DNA of 64,000 nt from Alphaproteobacteria bacterium (lineage in GTDB: Bacteria; Pseudomonadota; Alphaproteobacteria; Micavibrionales; UBA2020), in contig JAEUKT010000001.1 in assembly GCA_016794125.1 (NCBI GenBank), positions 310,001 through 374,000 on the forward strand, in the 5' to 3' direction. Made by a program: the position numbers and the translations under genes. The stretch's first letter is position 1, and the number at the start of each line of letters is the position of its first letter. Positions 49,403 to 57,975 of the stretch are shown piece after piece. The notes under the pieces are model-generated. The model saw only the letters and a program-made list of their open reading frames with translations, made no database searches and was not told where the DNA came from.

Positions 49403-51964
49403 ATGGCTGACAACGAAAAAGAACCGAAAAAGCTGACCCTGTCCGGCAAAGGCACCCTGAGCCTCAAGGCTCCCGTGGGTGCAGCGCCGCGCCAGAACAT
49501 GGCCATGGGCCGCAGCGCGAAGCCTGTCGCCGTCGAGGTGAAGAAAAAGCGCGGGGCGCAAGCCGAAGCCGCGCGCCAGGCGGAGGAAAAAGCCAGCGGT
49601 GACATTCACCTGACATCGGCGGAGGCCGAAGCCCGCAAGCGCGCGCTGGCGCAGGCGCAGGCTGCCCCCCGCGAAACCACCACCACCCCCTACCAGACCA
49701 AGCTGGTCATCAAAAACCAGCCGGTGGAGGAAGAGGCTCCTGCAGCGGCAGCGGCCGCGCCGGTCGACACCATGTCCGCCGCCGACCGCGCGCGCGAACA
49801 GGAAACGGCGAAACTCCGCCAGTTGAACCAGCAGGAAGAAGCGGAGCGCAAGCGCCGCGACGCGACCCGCAGCGCGAACGCCACCAACAACCCGCGCGTC
49901 GGCGCGCCGGTTGCGCCCGACGAAGACCGCCGCGGCATGCCCGGCCGCCGCGAATTCGGCCCCGATGCGGCGCCGTCTTCCGTCGTCGATGAAATCAACC
50001 GCAAGCGCGGCGCCGGCCGTTTCGGCGCGCAGCAGCAGCGCAAACGCGGCGGCGGCAAGATGACCGTCAGCCAGGTCCTCAATGATGGATTTGAAGACCG
50101 CGATTCCAAGAGCCCGTCGATGGCAGCACAGCAGCGCGCCCGCGCCCGCATGCGCGCCAAGATGCAGACGACGGCCGCGCCCCAGCAAAAACAATACCGC
50201 GAAGTCATCGTGCCCGAAGTCATCACCGTGCAGGAACTGGCGAACCGCATGTCGGAACGCCTCGGCGATGTCGTGAAGAAACTCATGGGCCTCGGCATCA
50301 TGGCGACCGGCAACCAGCCGATCGACCAGGACACGGCCGAGCTGATCGTCGGCGAATTCGGCCACACCGTGAAGCGCGTCGCTGAATCCGACGTCGAATC
50401 CGCGCTGAAGGTGGAGGACGCGGAAAGCGATCTCGCCGGACGCCCGCCCGTCGTCACCATCATGGGCCACGTCGACCACGGTAAAACCTCGCTGCTCGAT
50501 GCCATCCGCGCAACCGACGTCGTGTCGGGCGAGGCCGGCGGCATCACCCAGCATATCGGCGCATACCAGATCACGACGAAGGCCGGCAAAAAAATCACCT
50601 TCATCGACACCCCCGGCCACGCGGCCTTCACCGAAATGCGCGCACGCGGCGCGGACGTCACCGACATCGTCGTCCTTGTCGTCGCTGCCGATGACTCGGT
50701 CATGCCCCAGACGGTCGAGGCGATCAGCCACGCAAAAGCAGCCGGCAAGCCCCTGATCATCGCGATCAACAAATGCGACCTGCCGACCGCGAACCCGAAC
50801 AAGGTGCGCCAGGAACTGCTGCAGTACGAAGTCGTCACCGAAGACATGGGCGGCGACAGCCAGTCGGTGGAGGTTTCGGCGAAAACCCGCAAGAACCTTG
50901 ATGCGCTGGAAGAAGCGATCCTGCTGCAGGCCGAAGTCCTGCACCTGCGCGCCAACCCGAAACGCACCGCCAACGGCGCGGTCGTGGAAGCGCGCGTCGA
51001 ACAGGGCAAGGGCTCGGTTGCGACCGTCCTCGTCCAGGGCGGCACGCTGAAACAGGGCGACATCTTCGTTTCCGGCACCGAATGGGGCCGCGTGAAGACG
51101 CTGCATGACGACCGCGGCGCGCTGGTGAAAACCGCTCTGCCCGGCCAGCCCATCGAAGTGCAGGGCCTGACCGGCACGCCCGAAGCCGGCGACGATTTCG
51201 TCGTCGTGCCTGACGAAGCCAAGGCGCGTGAAATCGCCGAATTCCGCCTGCGCAAGAAGCGCGCGCTTGCCGCCGCGAAAGGTAAAGGCCGCGGCATCGA
51301 CCAGATGATCACCGACATTCAGGCGGGCTCCGCACGCCGTCTGCCCGTCATCATCAAGGGCGACGTGCACGGCTCGATCGAAGCTATCGCCGGCGCGCTG
51401 AACAAAGTGACCGAAGAAAACAAGGAAGTGAAAGTGCAGGTGCTGCATTCCGGCGTCGGCGCGATCACGGAATCGGACATCACGCTGGCGAACGCGTCCG
51501 GCGCGCTGATCATCGGCTTCAACGTCCGCGCGAACCCGCAGGCACGCGACCTTGCGAAACGCGACGGCGTGGAAATCCGCTACTACTCGATCATCTACGA
51601 AGTGATCGACGAAGTGAAACAGCTCCTCGGCGGCCTGCTCTCGCCGGAGATGAAGGAAAAGTTCATCGGCTACGCGGAAATCCGCAAAGTGTTCGATGTC
51701 AGCAAGACCGGCAAGATCGCCGGCTGCTTCGTCACCGAAGGCTTGGTCAAGCGCGGCGCGAAAGTCCGCCTGCTGCGCGACAACGTGGTCATCCATACCG
51801 GCACGCTGAAAACCCTGCGCCGCTTCAAGGACGAAGTCCGCGAAGTGCAGAAGGGTTATGAATGCGGCATGGCGTTCGAAAGCTATGACGACATCAAGGA
51901 CGGCGACGTGATCGAGGCGTTCGAGATCGAAAGCTCGGCCCGCACGCTGGAAGGCACGGCGTAA
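49403..51964 (+). CDS. infB: Translation initiation factor IF-2
   Basis: An 853-residue GTPase that places initiator tRNA on the 30S subunit. The N-terminal 270 residues are low complexity, rich in Ala, Arg and Glu, as in other alphaproteobacteria. An IF2_N-like motif follows ([20 protein letters not shown]). The G domain starts near residue 350: G1 [15 protein letters not shown]3 DTPGHAAF, G4 INKCDLP. Domains II to IV are complete ([35 protein letters not shown]). rbfA starts eight bases after the stop. Confidence 0.97.
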   Translation: MADNEKEPKKLTLSGKGTLSLKAPVGAAPRQNMAMGRSAKPVAVEVKKKRGAQAEAARQAEEKASGDIHLTSAEAEARKRALAQAQAAPRETTTTPYQTKLVIKNQPVEEEAPAAAAAAPVDTMSAADRAREQETAKLRQLNQQEEAERKRRDATRSANATNNPRVGAPVAPDEDRRGMPGRREFGPDAAPSSVVDEINRKRGAGRFGAQQQRKRGGGKMTVSQVLNDGFEDRDSKSPSMAAQQRARARMRAKMQTTAAPQQKQYREVIVPEVITVQELANRMSERLGDVVKKLMGLGIMATGNQPIDQDTAELIVGEFGHTVKRVAESDVESALKVEDAESDLAGRPPVVTIMGHVDHGKTSLLDAIRATDVVSGEAGGITQHIGAYQITTKAGKKITFIDTPGHAAFTEMRARGADVTDIVVLVVAADDSVMPQTVEAISHAKAAGKPLIIAINKCDLPTANPNKVRQELLQYEVVTEDMGGDSQSVEVSAKTRKNLDALEEAILLQAEVLHLRANPKRTANGAVVEARVEQGKGSVATVLVQGGTLKQGDIFVSGTEWGRVKTLHDDRGALVKTALPGQPIEVQGLTGTPEAGDDFVVVPDEAKAREIAEFRLRKKRALAAAKGKGRGIDQMITDIQAGSARRLPVIIKGDVHGSIEAIAGALNKVTEENKEVKVQVLHSGVGAITESDITLANASGALIIGFNVRANPQARDLAKRDGVEIRYYSIIYEVIDEVKQLLGGLLSPEMKEKFIGYAEIRKVFDVSKTGKIAGCFVTEGLVKRGAKVRLLRDNVVIHTGTLKTLRRFKDEVREVQKGYECGMAFESYDDIKDGDVIEAFEIESSARTLEGTA

Positions 51965-51972
51965 GGTTAACG

Positions 51973-52407
51973 ATGAAGCGCCGCACGCCCACTTCCCGCG
52001 CCGAACCCGGCCAGCGCCAGCTGCGCGTGGCCGAACGCATCCGGCATATCCTGTCGGCCGTTCTGCGCCGCGGCGAGCTGCATGACCCGGCATTGGCGCA
52101 GGCCAGCCTGATCACCATCACCGCCGTCGAAATCGGCCCTGATCTTAAGCACGCGACCGCCTATGTCATGCCGCTCGGCGGCAAAAACGCGGATGAAATC
52201 GTCCACGCGCTCAACCGCGCGGCCGGCTATTTCCGCTCCGAAATCGGCCCCGAGCTCGACCTGCGTTACGCGCCCAAGGTGTCGTTCCGCTTCGACCACA
52301 GCTTCGAAAACGCCGCCCATATCGAAGGCATCCTCCGCCAGGAACGCGTCCAGCGCGACGTGAACGCCCCGCCGCGGAATGATGAAGAAAACGACGAAGA
52401 GGACTGA
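51973..52407 (+). CDS. rbfA: Ribosome-binding factor A
   Basis: A 144-residue KH-fold 30S assembly factor. Family features: QRQLRVAERIRHILSAVLRR at the start, LKHATAYVMPLGGKNADEIV, ALNRAAGYFRSEIGPELDLR and PKVSFRFDHSFENAAHIEGI. The tail is acidic (NDEENDEED). Normally truB follows directly; here a DUF559 gene with flanking repeats lies between, its left repeat starting six bases after this stop. Confidence 0.95.
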   Translation: MKRRTPTSRAEPGQRQLRVAERIRHILSAVLRRGELHDPALAQASLITITAVEIGPDLKHATAYVMPLGGKNADEIVHALNRAAGYFRSEIGPELDLRYAPKVSFRFDHSFENAAHIEGILRQERVQRDVNAPPRNDEENDEED

Positions 52408-52413
52408 AAAGTC

Positions 52414-52451
52414 CCCTCTCCCGCTTGCGGGAGAGGGTTAGGGAGAGGGAA
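52414..52451 (+). repeat. Left inverted repeat of the DUF559 element
   Basis: A palindrome with 11-bp arms, CCCTCTCCCGC and GCGGGAGAGGG, loop TT, followed by TTAGGGAGAGGGAA. The last part, GGGAGAGGGA, lies just before the GTG of the DUF559 gene and can act as its ribosome site. As RNA the palindrome would form a very stable hairpin right after the rbfA stop. Confidence 0.9.
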
Positions 52452-52453
52452 CA

Positions 52454-52858
52454 GTGCAAGATCGCGTCCGTCACCGCCAGTCCACGATCCGGGCGCGCGA
52501 TTTGCGGCAGTCCCAAACCGAAGCCGAAAAAGTCATCTGGCATCACCTGAAGGCCAAAAGATTTCTAGGCCTTAAATTCAAGAGACAGCATCCCATCGGC
52601 CCCTATTTCCCCGATTTCGTCTGCCTCGAACAAAAACTCGTCATTGAAATCGATGGCGGCCAGCATAGCGAAAATACGAAGGATGTGACGCGAACGAAAT
52701 ATTTGGAGAAGGAAGGATATACCGTCATCCGGTTCTGGAATAACGACGTTCTGGGCAATATCGACGGCCTGCTCTCTTCCCTCTCCCTAACCCTCTCCCG
52801 CCATGCGGGAGAGGGTACTAAGGCGGCGCTAGACGATAAAAGGCAAGAGAATGGCTAG
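52454..52858 (+). CDS. DUF559 (PD-(D/E)xK-like) endonuclease-related protein
   Basis: A 134-residue DUF559 protein, related to the Vsr/very-short-patch nuclease fold. Conserved block: YFPDFVCLEQKLVIEIDGGQ followed by H, with Asp, Glu, Asp-Gly and His placed like a PD-(D/E)xK metal site; before it are QTEAEKVIWHHLKAKRFLG and FKRQHPIG, after it TKYLEKEGYTVIRFWNNDVL. The start is GTG 52454, whose ribosome site comes from the left repeat. Residues about 108-121 (SLSLTLSRHAGEG) are simply the right repeat translated. The stop lies 8 bases inside truB, so it may couple truB translation. DNA cleavage is inferred from the fold. Confidence 0.85.
   Translation: MQDRVRHRQSTIRARDLRQSQTEAEKVIWHHLKAKRFLGLKFKRQHPIGPYFPDFVCLEQKLVIEIDGGQHSENTKDVTRTKYLEKEGYTVIRFWNNDVLGNIDGLLSSLSLTLSRHAGEGTKAALDDKRQENG
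52777..52815 (-). repeat. Right inverted repeat of the DUF559 element
   Basis: Reverse complement of the left repeat: the same 11-bp palindrome arms (52791-52801 and 52805-52815) with loop CAT, and the same accessory TTAGGGAGAGGGAA on its inner side. It lies within the 3' end of the DUF559 reading frame and is translated through. The near identity of the two copies suggests recent origin or active homogenisation. Confidence 0.9.
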
Positions 52859-53783
52859 AAACAAAAAAGGCAACCCCGTCCACGGCTGGCTGAACCTCGA
52901 CAAGCCGCTCGGCATCACATCCACGCAGGCGATCGGGCGGGTGCGGCGGTTGACGCAGGCGCAGAAACTTGGCCATGCCGGCACGCTCGATCCGCTGGCG
53001 ACCGGCATCCTGCCGATTGCGCTGGGGGAAGCGACCAAGACGATCCCGTTTGTGCAAGACAGCGACAAGATCTACAAATTTACCGTAAAATGGGGTGAAG
53101 CCCGCACGACCGACGACTGCGAAGGCACCGTCACCCAAAGCTCCGACAAACGCCCGACCGAGGCTGAAATCACGGCGCTGATCCCCCGCTTTATCGGCGA
53201 GATCAGCCAGACACCGCCCCAGTTCTCCGCCATCAAAATCGATGGCGAAAGGGCCTATGATCTGGCTCGCGAGGGTGAAAAAGTCGATATCCAGCCCCGG
53301 AATGTGGTGGTTTACGACTTTAAACTGCTCAAAACGACCGAAAACGAGGCCGAATTCGAGCTAAACTGTGGAAAAGGCACCTATGTACGGTCGATTGCCC
53401 GCGATATGGGGCAGATTCTGGGCTGTTTCGGCCATGTTTCCCTGCTCCGCCGCACGGCAGTCGGCGGTTTTACCGAAGATAACGCGATTTCGCTGGACGA
53501 ATTCGAGAAAATCATGCAATCTGCCGCTCCTGATCAGGTTCTGATGCCTGTGGAGACTGTGCTGGACGACATCCCGGCACTAGCCATGACAGGGTTGGAG
53601 ATCAGCCGTATTAAGCAGGGTCAGACCCTGAGGTTTTTGTCGAGACCCGATATCGAGCGCCTGACGGTTGCCGGTATCGACGAAACAACCACCTTGGTGC
53701 TGGCCGTTGGGGACAACAAGCCCCTCGCCCTTCTTGAGAAGAACGGGATAGAGCTTCATCCGGTCAAAGTTTTTAATATCTAA
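52851..53783 (+). CDS. truB: tRNA pseudouridine-55 synthase TruB
   Basis: A 310-residue enzyme making pseudouridine 55 in the T-loop of tRNAs. Motifs: [20 protein letters not shown], the catalytic Asp in [47 protein letters not shown] and [13 protein letters not shown]. The C-terminal PUA-like part is present. The ATG at 52851 overlaps the DUF559 stop; its own ribosome site would be AAGGCAAGAGA. rpsO begins 17 bases after its stop. Confidence 0.95.
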   Translation: MARNKKGNPVHGWLNLDKPLGITSTQAIGRVRRLTQAQKLGHAGTLDPLATGILPIALGEATKTIPFVQDSDKIYKFTVKWGEARTTDDCEGTVTQSSDKRPTEAEITALIPRFIGEISQTPPQFSAIKIDGERAYDLAREGEKVDIQPRNVVVYDFKLLKTTENEAEFELNCGKGTYVRSIARDMGQILGCFGHVSLLRRTAVGGFTEDNAISLDEFEKIMQSAAPDQVLMPVETVLDDIPALAMTGLEISRIKQGQTLRFLSRPDIERLTVAGIDETTTLVLAVGDNKPLALLEKNGIELHPVKVFNI

Positions 53784-53800
53784 TCCCAAGGGAGTACACG

Positions 53801-54070
53801 ATGTCGCTCACGAAAAAGACGAAGTCGGAAACGATCAAGAAATACGCAACCACCCCCAAAGACACCGGCTCGCCCGAAGTCCAGGTTGCCCTGCTGACCG
53901 GTCGCATCAACCAGCTGACCGAGCACATGAAGACGCACAAAAAAGACATGGGTTCGCGCCGCGGCCTGCTGCTGATGGTGTCCAAACGCCGCCGTCACCT
54001 CAACTACCTGAAAAAAGTTGACGCAAAAGGCTACGAAAAGCTGATCGACAGCCTCGGCCTGCGCCGCTAA
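53801..54070 (+). CDS. rpsO: 30S ribosomal protein S15
   Basis: An 89-residue S15 of standard length. Conserved: [39 protein letters not shown] and [21 protein letters not shown]15 binds the central domain of 16S rRNA. AAGGGAG precedes the ATG. In most alphaproteobacteria pnp follows; here a strong terminator and an unrelated minus-strand gene come next. pnp must be elsewhere or missing. Confidence 0.97.
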   Translation: MSLTKKTKSETIKKYATTPKDTGSPEVQVALLTGRINQLTEHMKTHKKDMGSRRGLLLMVSKRRRHLNYLKKVDAKGYEKLIDSLGLRR

Positions 54071-54091
54071 TACGCGGATTGAGAAACAAGG

Positions 54092-54121
54092 AAAAAGCCG
54101 CTGATTAGTCAGCGGCTTTTT
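54092..54121 (+). terminator. Rho-independent terminator after rpsO
   Basis: A perfect 13-bp stem AAAAAGCCGCTGA / TCAGCGGCTTTTT with loop TTAG, 21 bases past the rpsO stop. Its A/T flanks make it usable in both directions, ending the rimP-rpsO operon and the convergent gene that stops at 54122. Confidence 0.9.
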
Positions 54122-54913
54122 CTATTTTTCCGTCTTGCGCTTTAATGCTACAGGTGCGCTGTTTTGCGCGGCGACCGCTTCCTTCAGCAGTTCAACCGCC
54201 AGATCAAATCCCTCTTTCATCTCTTTGTTCACCGGGCTTTTTCCTGCCAGGGTATCAAGCCATTCCTGCGCCTGCTTGAATTCGCCCATGCGGCGATAAA
54301 GTTCAGGGATCACTGAATAGATCATCCAGTATTCGTTGTCTTTTTCGGTCAGTGTTTTCAGCTTTTCCTTGCCGGTCTCGATGGCAAGCGTGGCATAGCT
54401 GCGATACTTCGCGGCATCGTTGCAGTTCGATGCTTCCCATGTCGCCTGCATCAGCAGGGCGAACCGCTCTTTTTCATCAATTTGTGCAAGGCGGTTTTGT
54501 TCAGCAAACAGGAAAAATGTCGCGTGTTGTCCTGCATATATCTTTTTATATTCATCTGATGCGATAACTTTCTCAACTTTGGCCAGATCCTCCGGCGCAT
54601 ATTCTCGCGCCGCAACGAACCCGTTGGAAGGGCAGACCGGCAGCGGCGGCGGGAATTGCATATATGAAACGGGACTCCAGTCGAGGTAGCGACCGAAAAT
54701 GCTATGTGTGCCGAGCGCGAGACTTTCATATTTCTCGCCGCCGATCGGGCAGGTGAATTCGCGGACCGACAGATGATGCCCCATCGGGGCGGAGCAGTTC
54801 AGGTATTTATCGCTATAGGATTTCGGCGCATCGCCTTCTTTCGCGAAAACCGCCTGTGTTGAAAACGCCAGAACGGCGGCGGACAGCATGATGGATTTGA
54901 AAATAGTATTCAT
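54122..54913 (-). CDS. Secreted DUF2225-like protein
   Basis: A 263-residue protein with a signal peptide (IMLSAAVLAFSTQAVFAKEG). A Cys-containing region follows (LNCSAPMGHH, FTCPIGGEKYESLALG, LPVCPSNGFVAAREY), then helical repeats resembling TPR (YSVIPELYRRMGEFKQAQEW). The order of a CP-containing strand, CPxxG region and helical tail is like DUF2225, though that family usually keeps a second CxxC; the match is by eye. Its stop lies beside the bidirectional terminator. Confidence 0.6.
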   Translation of the reverse strand: MNTIFKSIMLSAAVLAFSTQAVFAKEGDAPKSYSDKYLNCSAPMGHHLSVREFTCPIGGEKYESLALGTHSIFGRYLDWSPVSYMQFPPPLPVCPSNGFVAAREYAPEDLAKVEKVIASDEYKKIYAGQHATFFLFAEQNRLAQIDEKERFALLMQATWEASNCNDAAKYRSYATLAIETGKEKLKTLTEKDNEYWMIYSVIPELYRRMGEFKQAQEWLDTLAGKSPVNKEMKEGFDLAVELLKEAVAAQNSAPVALKRKTEK

Positions 54914-54987
54914 AAAATAAACGGCGTGATGCCGCCTCCCTTTAAGGGAGGATTATTTCACACTATCGCGCGGCTGCAAATCCCCGC

Positions 54988-55770
54988 CTACTCCATCACC
55001 CAGCCATGGCTGACCAGCAGCGACTGGCCGGTCAGGGCGTTGGTTTTGAATTCGGCGAAGAACAGGGCGACATCTGCGACGTCCTGCAAAGTGGTGAATT
55101 CGCCGTCGACCGTGTCCTTCAGCATGACTTTCTTGATCACTTCGTCTTCGGTGATGCCCAGAGCCTGCGCCTGTTCGGGGATCTGTTTTTCGACCAGCGG
55201 GGTGCGGACGAAGCCGGGGCAGATGACGTTGCAGCGCACGCCATGTTTTGCCCCTTCCTTGGCGATTGATTTACCGAAACCGATCAGCGCGTGTTTCGCG
55301 GTCACATAGGGGGATTTCAGCAGCGACGCGGTTTTGGAATGCGCCGACCCCATCAGGATGATGCTGCCGCCCCTGCCCTGTTTGTACATATGGCGCAGCG
55401 CCGCGCGCGTCGTCAGGAACGCGCCGTCGACATGCACCGCCATCAGCAGTTTCCATTTGGCGTAATCGAATTCCTCGATCGGGGCGACGATCTGGATGCC
55501 CGCATTGCTGACGAGGATGTCGATGCCGCCGAGTTCTTTCGCGGCGCGGTCGATGCCGGCATCCACCTGCTCCTCGTTCGTCACATCCATAGCGATGCCG
55601 ATGGCGCGCTTGCCGGTGGGGTCGAGCTGTTTGGCGGCGGCATCTGCGGCGGCACCGTTCAGGTCGGCCAGCGCCACCTTCGCCCCTTCGCGCAGGTAAG
55701 TGCGGGCGATTTCGAGGCCGAGGCCGCTGGCCGCGCCGGTAACGACAGCAACTTTGTCTTGCAGACGCAT
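54988..55770 (-). CDS. bdhA: 3-hydroxybutyrate dehydrogenase (SDR family)
   Basis: A 260-residue short-chain dehydrogenase. Nucleotide loop TGAASGLGLEIARTY, NAGIQIVAPIEEFDYAKW, catalytic Ser in MGSAHSKTASLLKSPY, then YVTAKHALIG with Tyr and Lys, and CPGFVRTPLVEKQIPEQA, a stretch characteristic of BdhA. It oxidises 3-hydroxybutyrate to acetoacetate with NAD+, linked to polyhydroxybutyrate use. The ATG at 55770 has AAGGAGA seven bases upstream; a longer upstream frame has no support. No PHB gene adjoins. Confidence 0.88.
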   Translation of the reverse strand: MRLQDKVAVVTGAASGLGLEIARTYLREGAKVALADLNGAAADAAAKQLDPTGKRAIGIAMDVTNEEQVDAGIDRAAKELGGIDILVSNAGIQIVAPIEEFDYAKWKLLMAVHVDGAFLTTRAALRHMYKQGRGGSIILMGSAHSKTASLLKSPYVTAKHALIGFGKSIAKEGAKHGVRCNVICPGFVRTPLVEKQIPEQAQALGITEDEVIKKVMLKDTVDGEFTTLQDVADVALFFAEFKTNALTGQSLLVSHGWVME

Positions 55771-56074
55771 GATGTTTCTCCTTGATGCAGCGCACAAATT
55801 AATCCCCTGCGGGGCGGGTGTCAACGTGGCGGAAAATATGGCGGGGCGTTGTCGCGCGGGGGATAAATCCGTGGAGTTTTTTAGTACCTTTTCACAATGT
55901 TCAATAACCCATCACAAATTACCGTAACATATAAATGCGAAAAACGCAATCACTATAGCGTAACCCGATGCTTTCCAACGCTTATTGCCCGCCTGTCCGC
56001 GCATGCAGGCGGATTGACTCGCGGAGGTTCGCTTCCTACCATGAATTACCCAACAGAACTTAGAGGCCAGCGCC
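55771..56074. other. Intergenic region upstream of bdhA and the following unknown gene
   Basis: About 300 bp. It contains a 7-bp GC-rich inverted repeat CCGCCTG/CAGGCGG (55989-55995 with 56006-56012) and an AT-richer middle (55890-55960) where divergent promoters could lie, but no good pair of boxes. No gene is seen. Confidence 0.35.
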
Positions 56075-56692
56075 ATGAGATTCGCAGACACGAAACTGCC
56101 GCAGCACCCTGTTATCGAACAGGCCTTCAACGAGCTCACGCGCCTCGACACCGACAACAATTTCACCGACCGCGGCGTGCGCATCGCGCAGATCATCGCC
56201 GATGAAAGCCTGTCGAAAGACCCCGATGCGATTGCGGCGGGGCTGCTGGTGCCGATGGCGAGCGACACAGGGCAGGTTCTGCTGGCGCAGGCGGCGCTGC
56301 CGCCCCGCGTGACCGAAATCATCCAGTCCGTCTTCGATATCGGCGGCATGACCATGCGCTGCGAACCGATCGAGACGTTTTACAAGGAACTGGACGCGGG
56401 CTCGCGCTCCGTCATCCTCGCCTCCAGCTATCGCATGTTCGAGGTGATGGCGGCGGAGATGGAAGAAAGCCTGATCGCGTCGCGCCGTGCGGGCGCCAAG
56501 GCCGATGCCGCGTTTTTGCAGGAAACGCTCGACCCCGTGAAAAAATTCACCGGCATGATCTGCCGCGCGGAAACCGAAGAAAAACAGCTGGCGCAGAAAT
56601 GCGACGATGCGGTGATCCGCATCGAAACGCTGATCCACGGCGCAAACCCGCCTTCGCCGCCCAAAGCGACACCGGCAGCGCCGAAGCCTTAA
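56075..56692 (+). CDS. Uncharacterised protein, possibly a degenerate HD-domain protein
   Basis: A 205-residue cytoplasmic protein. The segment VRIAQIIADESLSKDPDAIA followed by AGLLVPM is reminiscent of the RelA/SpoT-type HD domain (pattern rVA-iLa ... D-xxIAAaLLHD), but the metal-binding HD pair is replaced (LLVPM), so if related it would not be catalytic. The rest is helical, ending in a Pro/Ala-rich tail (PPSPPKATPAAPKP). AGAGG precedes the ATG. It converges with the lipoprotein gene, 3 bp apart. The relationship is weak and by eye. Confidence 0.5.
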   Translation: MRFADTKLPQHPVIEQAFNELTRLDTDNNFTDRGVRIAQIIADESLSKDPDAIAAGLLVPMASDTGQVLLAQAALPPRVTEIIQSVFDIGGMTMRCEPIETFYKELDAGSRSVILASSYRMFEVMAAEMEESLIASRRAGAKADAAFLQETLDPVKKFTGMICRAETEEKQLAQKCDDAVIRIETLIHGANPPSPPKATPAAPKP

Positions 56693-56695
56693 AAA

Positions 56696-57109
56696 TTACT
56701 GCGGCCAGATCGTAACCGGCACGTCCATCGCGCTGCCGTTGAGCGACATCGCGACCGTTACCGTATTCGGATAGGCGCAGGAAATGCAGTTGCCTTGCGT
56801 GCCCTTCACTTCCGCCGCTTCGCTGGGGGCGAAGCTGGGGCGCACGGTGCTGCGGCCGGCCATATGTTCGCCCTTGAAGCAGGAAATATTCATCACATCG
56901 GGCGCGCGGCGCACCATCACGGTGCCGGGTGCCTTGACCGAATAGGTGTTCAGCCCGCCCTGCATCACGCAATTCGCGCCGGTCACGCCGGGCGTGTTGA
57001 TGACGATGCTCTGGTACGGCGTGCGGGGCGGCGGCGCCATCGACACCTCTTTTTCCGCGCAGGCGGCAACCAGCAGAGCCGTAGCCAGAATGGCGAATTT
57101 CAGCTTCAT
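56696..57109 (-). CDS. Small lipoprotein
   Basis: A 137-residue protein with a lipobox (AILATALLVAACAEKE): the Cys at 16 would be acylated, using Lnt encoded in this window. The mature part is beta-rich with paired cysteines (NCVMQGGLNTYSVKAPG, NISCFKGEHM, NCISCAYPNT). The family is unknown. Its start overlaps the stop of the preceding gene, so it is the last cistron of the phosphatase/EF-hand run. Confidence 0.7.
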   Translation of the reverse strand: MKLKFAILATALLVAACAEKEVSMAPPPRTPYQSIVINTPGVTGANCVMQGGLNTYSVKAPGTVMVRRAPDVMNISCFKGEHMAGRSTVRPSFAPSEAAEVKGTQGNCISCAYPNTVTVAMSLNGSAMDVPVTIWPQ

Positions 57110-57975
57110 ACCGATGTATCCCTGTTGCTGAGCATTTTTTTGACGGCGGGCGCGACGGCCACGCCGATGATGATAAGCCCGATGCCAAGCGCGGCCACCA
57201 GCGACAGGTTCAGCAGGAAATCCATTTCGTCGCCGCCCTCCTGCGCCGCTTCGCCAGCCGCCGCCGGTACCGCGCCGCCATTCGCGGCCAGCGTCTGGCG
57301 CGCATATTCCTTGGCGGTTTCCACGACGAACTGGTTGTCTTCGGGGCCGGTGTATTGGGCATAGACGCTATAGATGATCGCCTTGTTCTTGACGTTCAGC
57401 GCCGACATGGAAATGGCGATCGGGATATCGACCTGCTGGCCGTCGGGCGATTTCATGCCGATATTCGCCAGCATCGAAATGCCGATAGCGTTATCGGTGT
57501 TCATGAACGCGCCGAAGCTTTTGGATTCGCCGATGCTGACCTGCGCGCCAGATCCTTCGTTGATTTTATTCAGCATGTCCTGCGCCGCCGCATCGGCATT
57601 CAGCACGCCGCCGGTTTCGCGGATGATCGCCTGCTTGAAAACGTCGAAATCCTGCTGCCCCTTGATCGTCACATCGGCCTTGGGCGTCTGCACCAGCATG
57701 TATTTCTTGATGCCGTTGGCGGGGTTCGCCTCCATCGCTTTCAGGTCCTTGAACGACAGGTAAACGGCCAGCAGGCGGTTTTCCGGCGGCACGAACTGTT
57801 TTACCAGCGCATCGAATTCCGCGTTCTTGCCGTAGCGTTCCTCGAAACCCAGCAGGGCGGGCAGCGCGATTTCCTGGTCGCCGACGAATGAATTGCGCGC
57901 GACCAGCACATCATCCGCCCGCGCGGGCGCGGCGAAAGAGATCACGAAAGCAAGCGCGAGGATAAGTTGTTTCAA
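57106..57975 (-). CDS. Periplasmic protein with signal peptide and C-terminal membrane anchor
   Basis: A 289-residue protein: signal peptide (LILALAFVISFAAPARADDV), a soluble domain of about 220 residues (ALLGFEERYGKNAEFDALVK, then IGMKSPDGQQVDIPIAIS), an Ala/Gly linker and one C-terminal helix (LNLSLVAALGIGLIIIGVAV) that would hold it to the inner membrane. The start is TTG overlapping the upstream phosphatase stop (TTGA). The fold is not recognised. Overlaps on both sides show tight co-translation with a cytoplasmic phosphatase and a lipoprotein. Confidence 0.7.
   Translation of the reverse strand: MKQLILALAFVISFAAPARADDVLVARNSFVGDQEIALPALLGFEERYGKNAEFDALVKQFVPPENRLLAVYLSFKDLKAMEANPANGIKKYMLVQTPKADVTIKGQQDFDVFKQAIIRETGGVLNADAAAQDMLNKINEGSGAQVSIGESKSFGAFMNTDNAIGISMLANIGMKSPDGQQVDIPIAISMSALNVKNKAIIYSVYAQYTGPEDNQFVVETAKEYARQTLAANGGAVPAAAGEAAQEGGDEMDFLLNLSLVAALGIGLIIIGVAVAPAVKKMLSNRDTSV

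Larger units (their letters stand above)
52414..52815. mobile_element. DUF559 element bounded by palindromic inverted repeats
   Basis: About 400 bp inserted between rbfA and truB. Each end carries a 38-39 base unit; the right one is the reverse complement of the left, differing only in the loop of its palindrome (TT against ATG). Between them is one gene for a DUF559 nuclease-fold protein. It lacks a transposase and I see no target duplication (left flank AAAAGTC, right flank TACTAAG). The layout suggests a small non-autonomous or self-sufficient mobile unit, but mobility is inferred. No further copy was noticed in this window. Confidence 0.6.

Noticed and set aside
47419-52093. Very long open frames on the minus strand opposite nusA and infB (over 600 and 900 codons)
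   Set aside because: They mirror the codon bias of well-identified plus-strand genes, have no ribosome sites or family resemblance, and are rich in residues expected from antisense reading of GC-rich genes.
52414-52451. The GC-rich palindrome as an intrinsic terminator of rbfA
   Set aside because: The hairpin is stable but followed by TTAGGGAG rather than a T-run, and truB and rpsO need transcription through it; it is better explained as the end of the inserted element.
52454-52858. Vsr mismatch-repair endonuclease paired with a Dcm methylase
   Set aside because: The conserved block fits DUF559 rather than Vsr, and there is no cytosine methyltransferase gene in the window.
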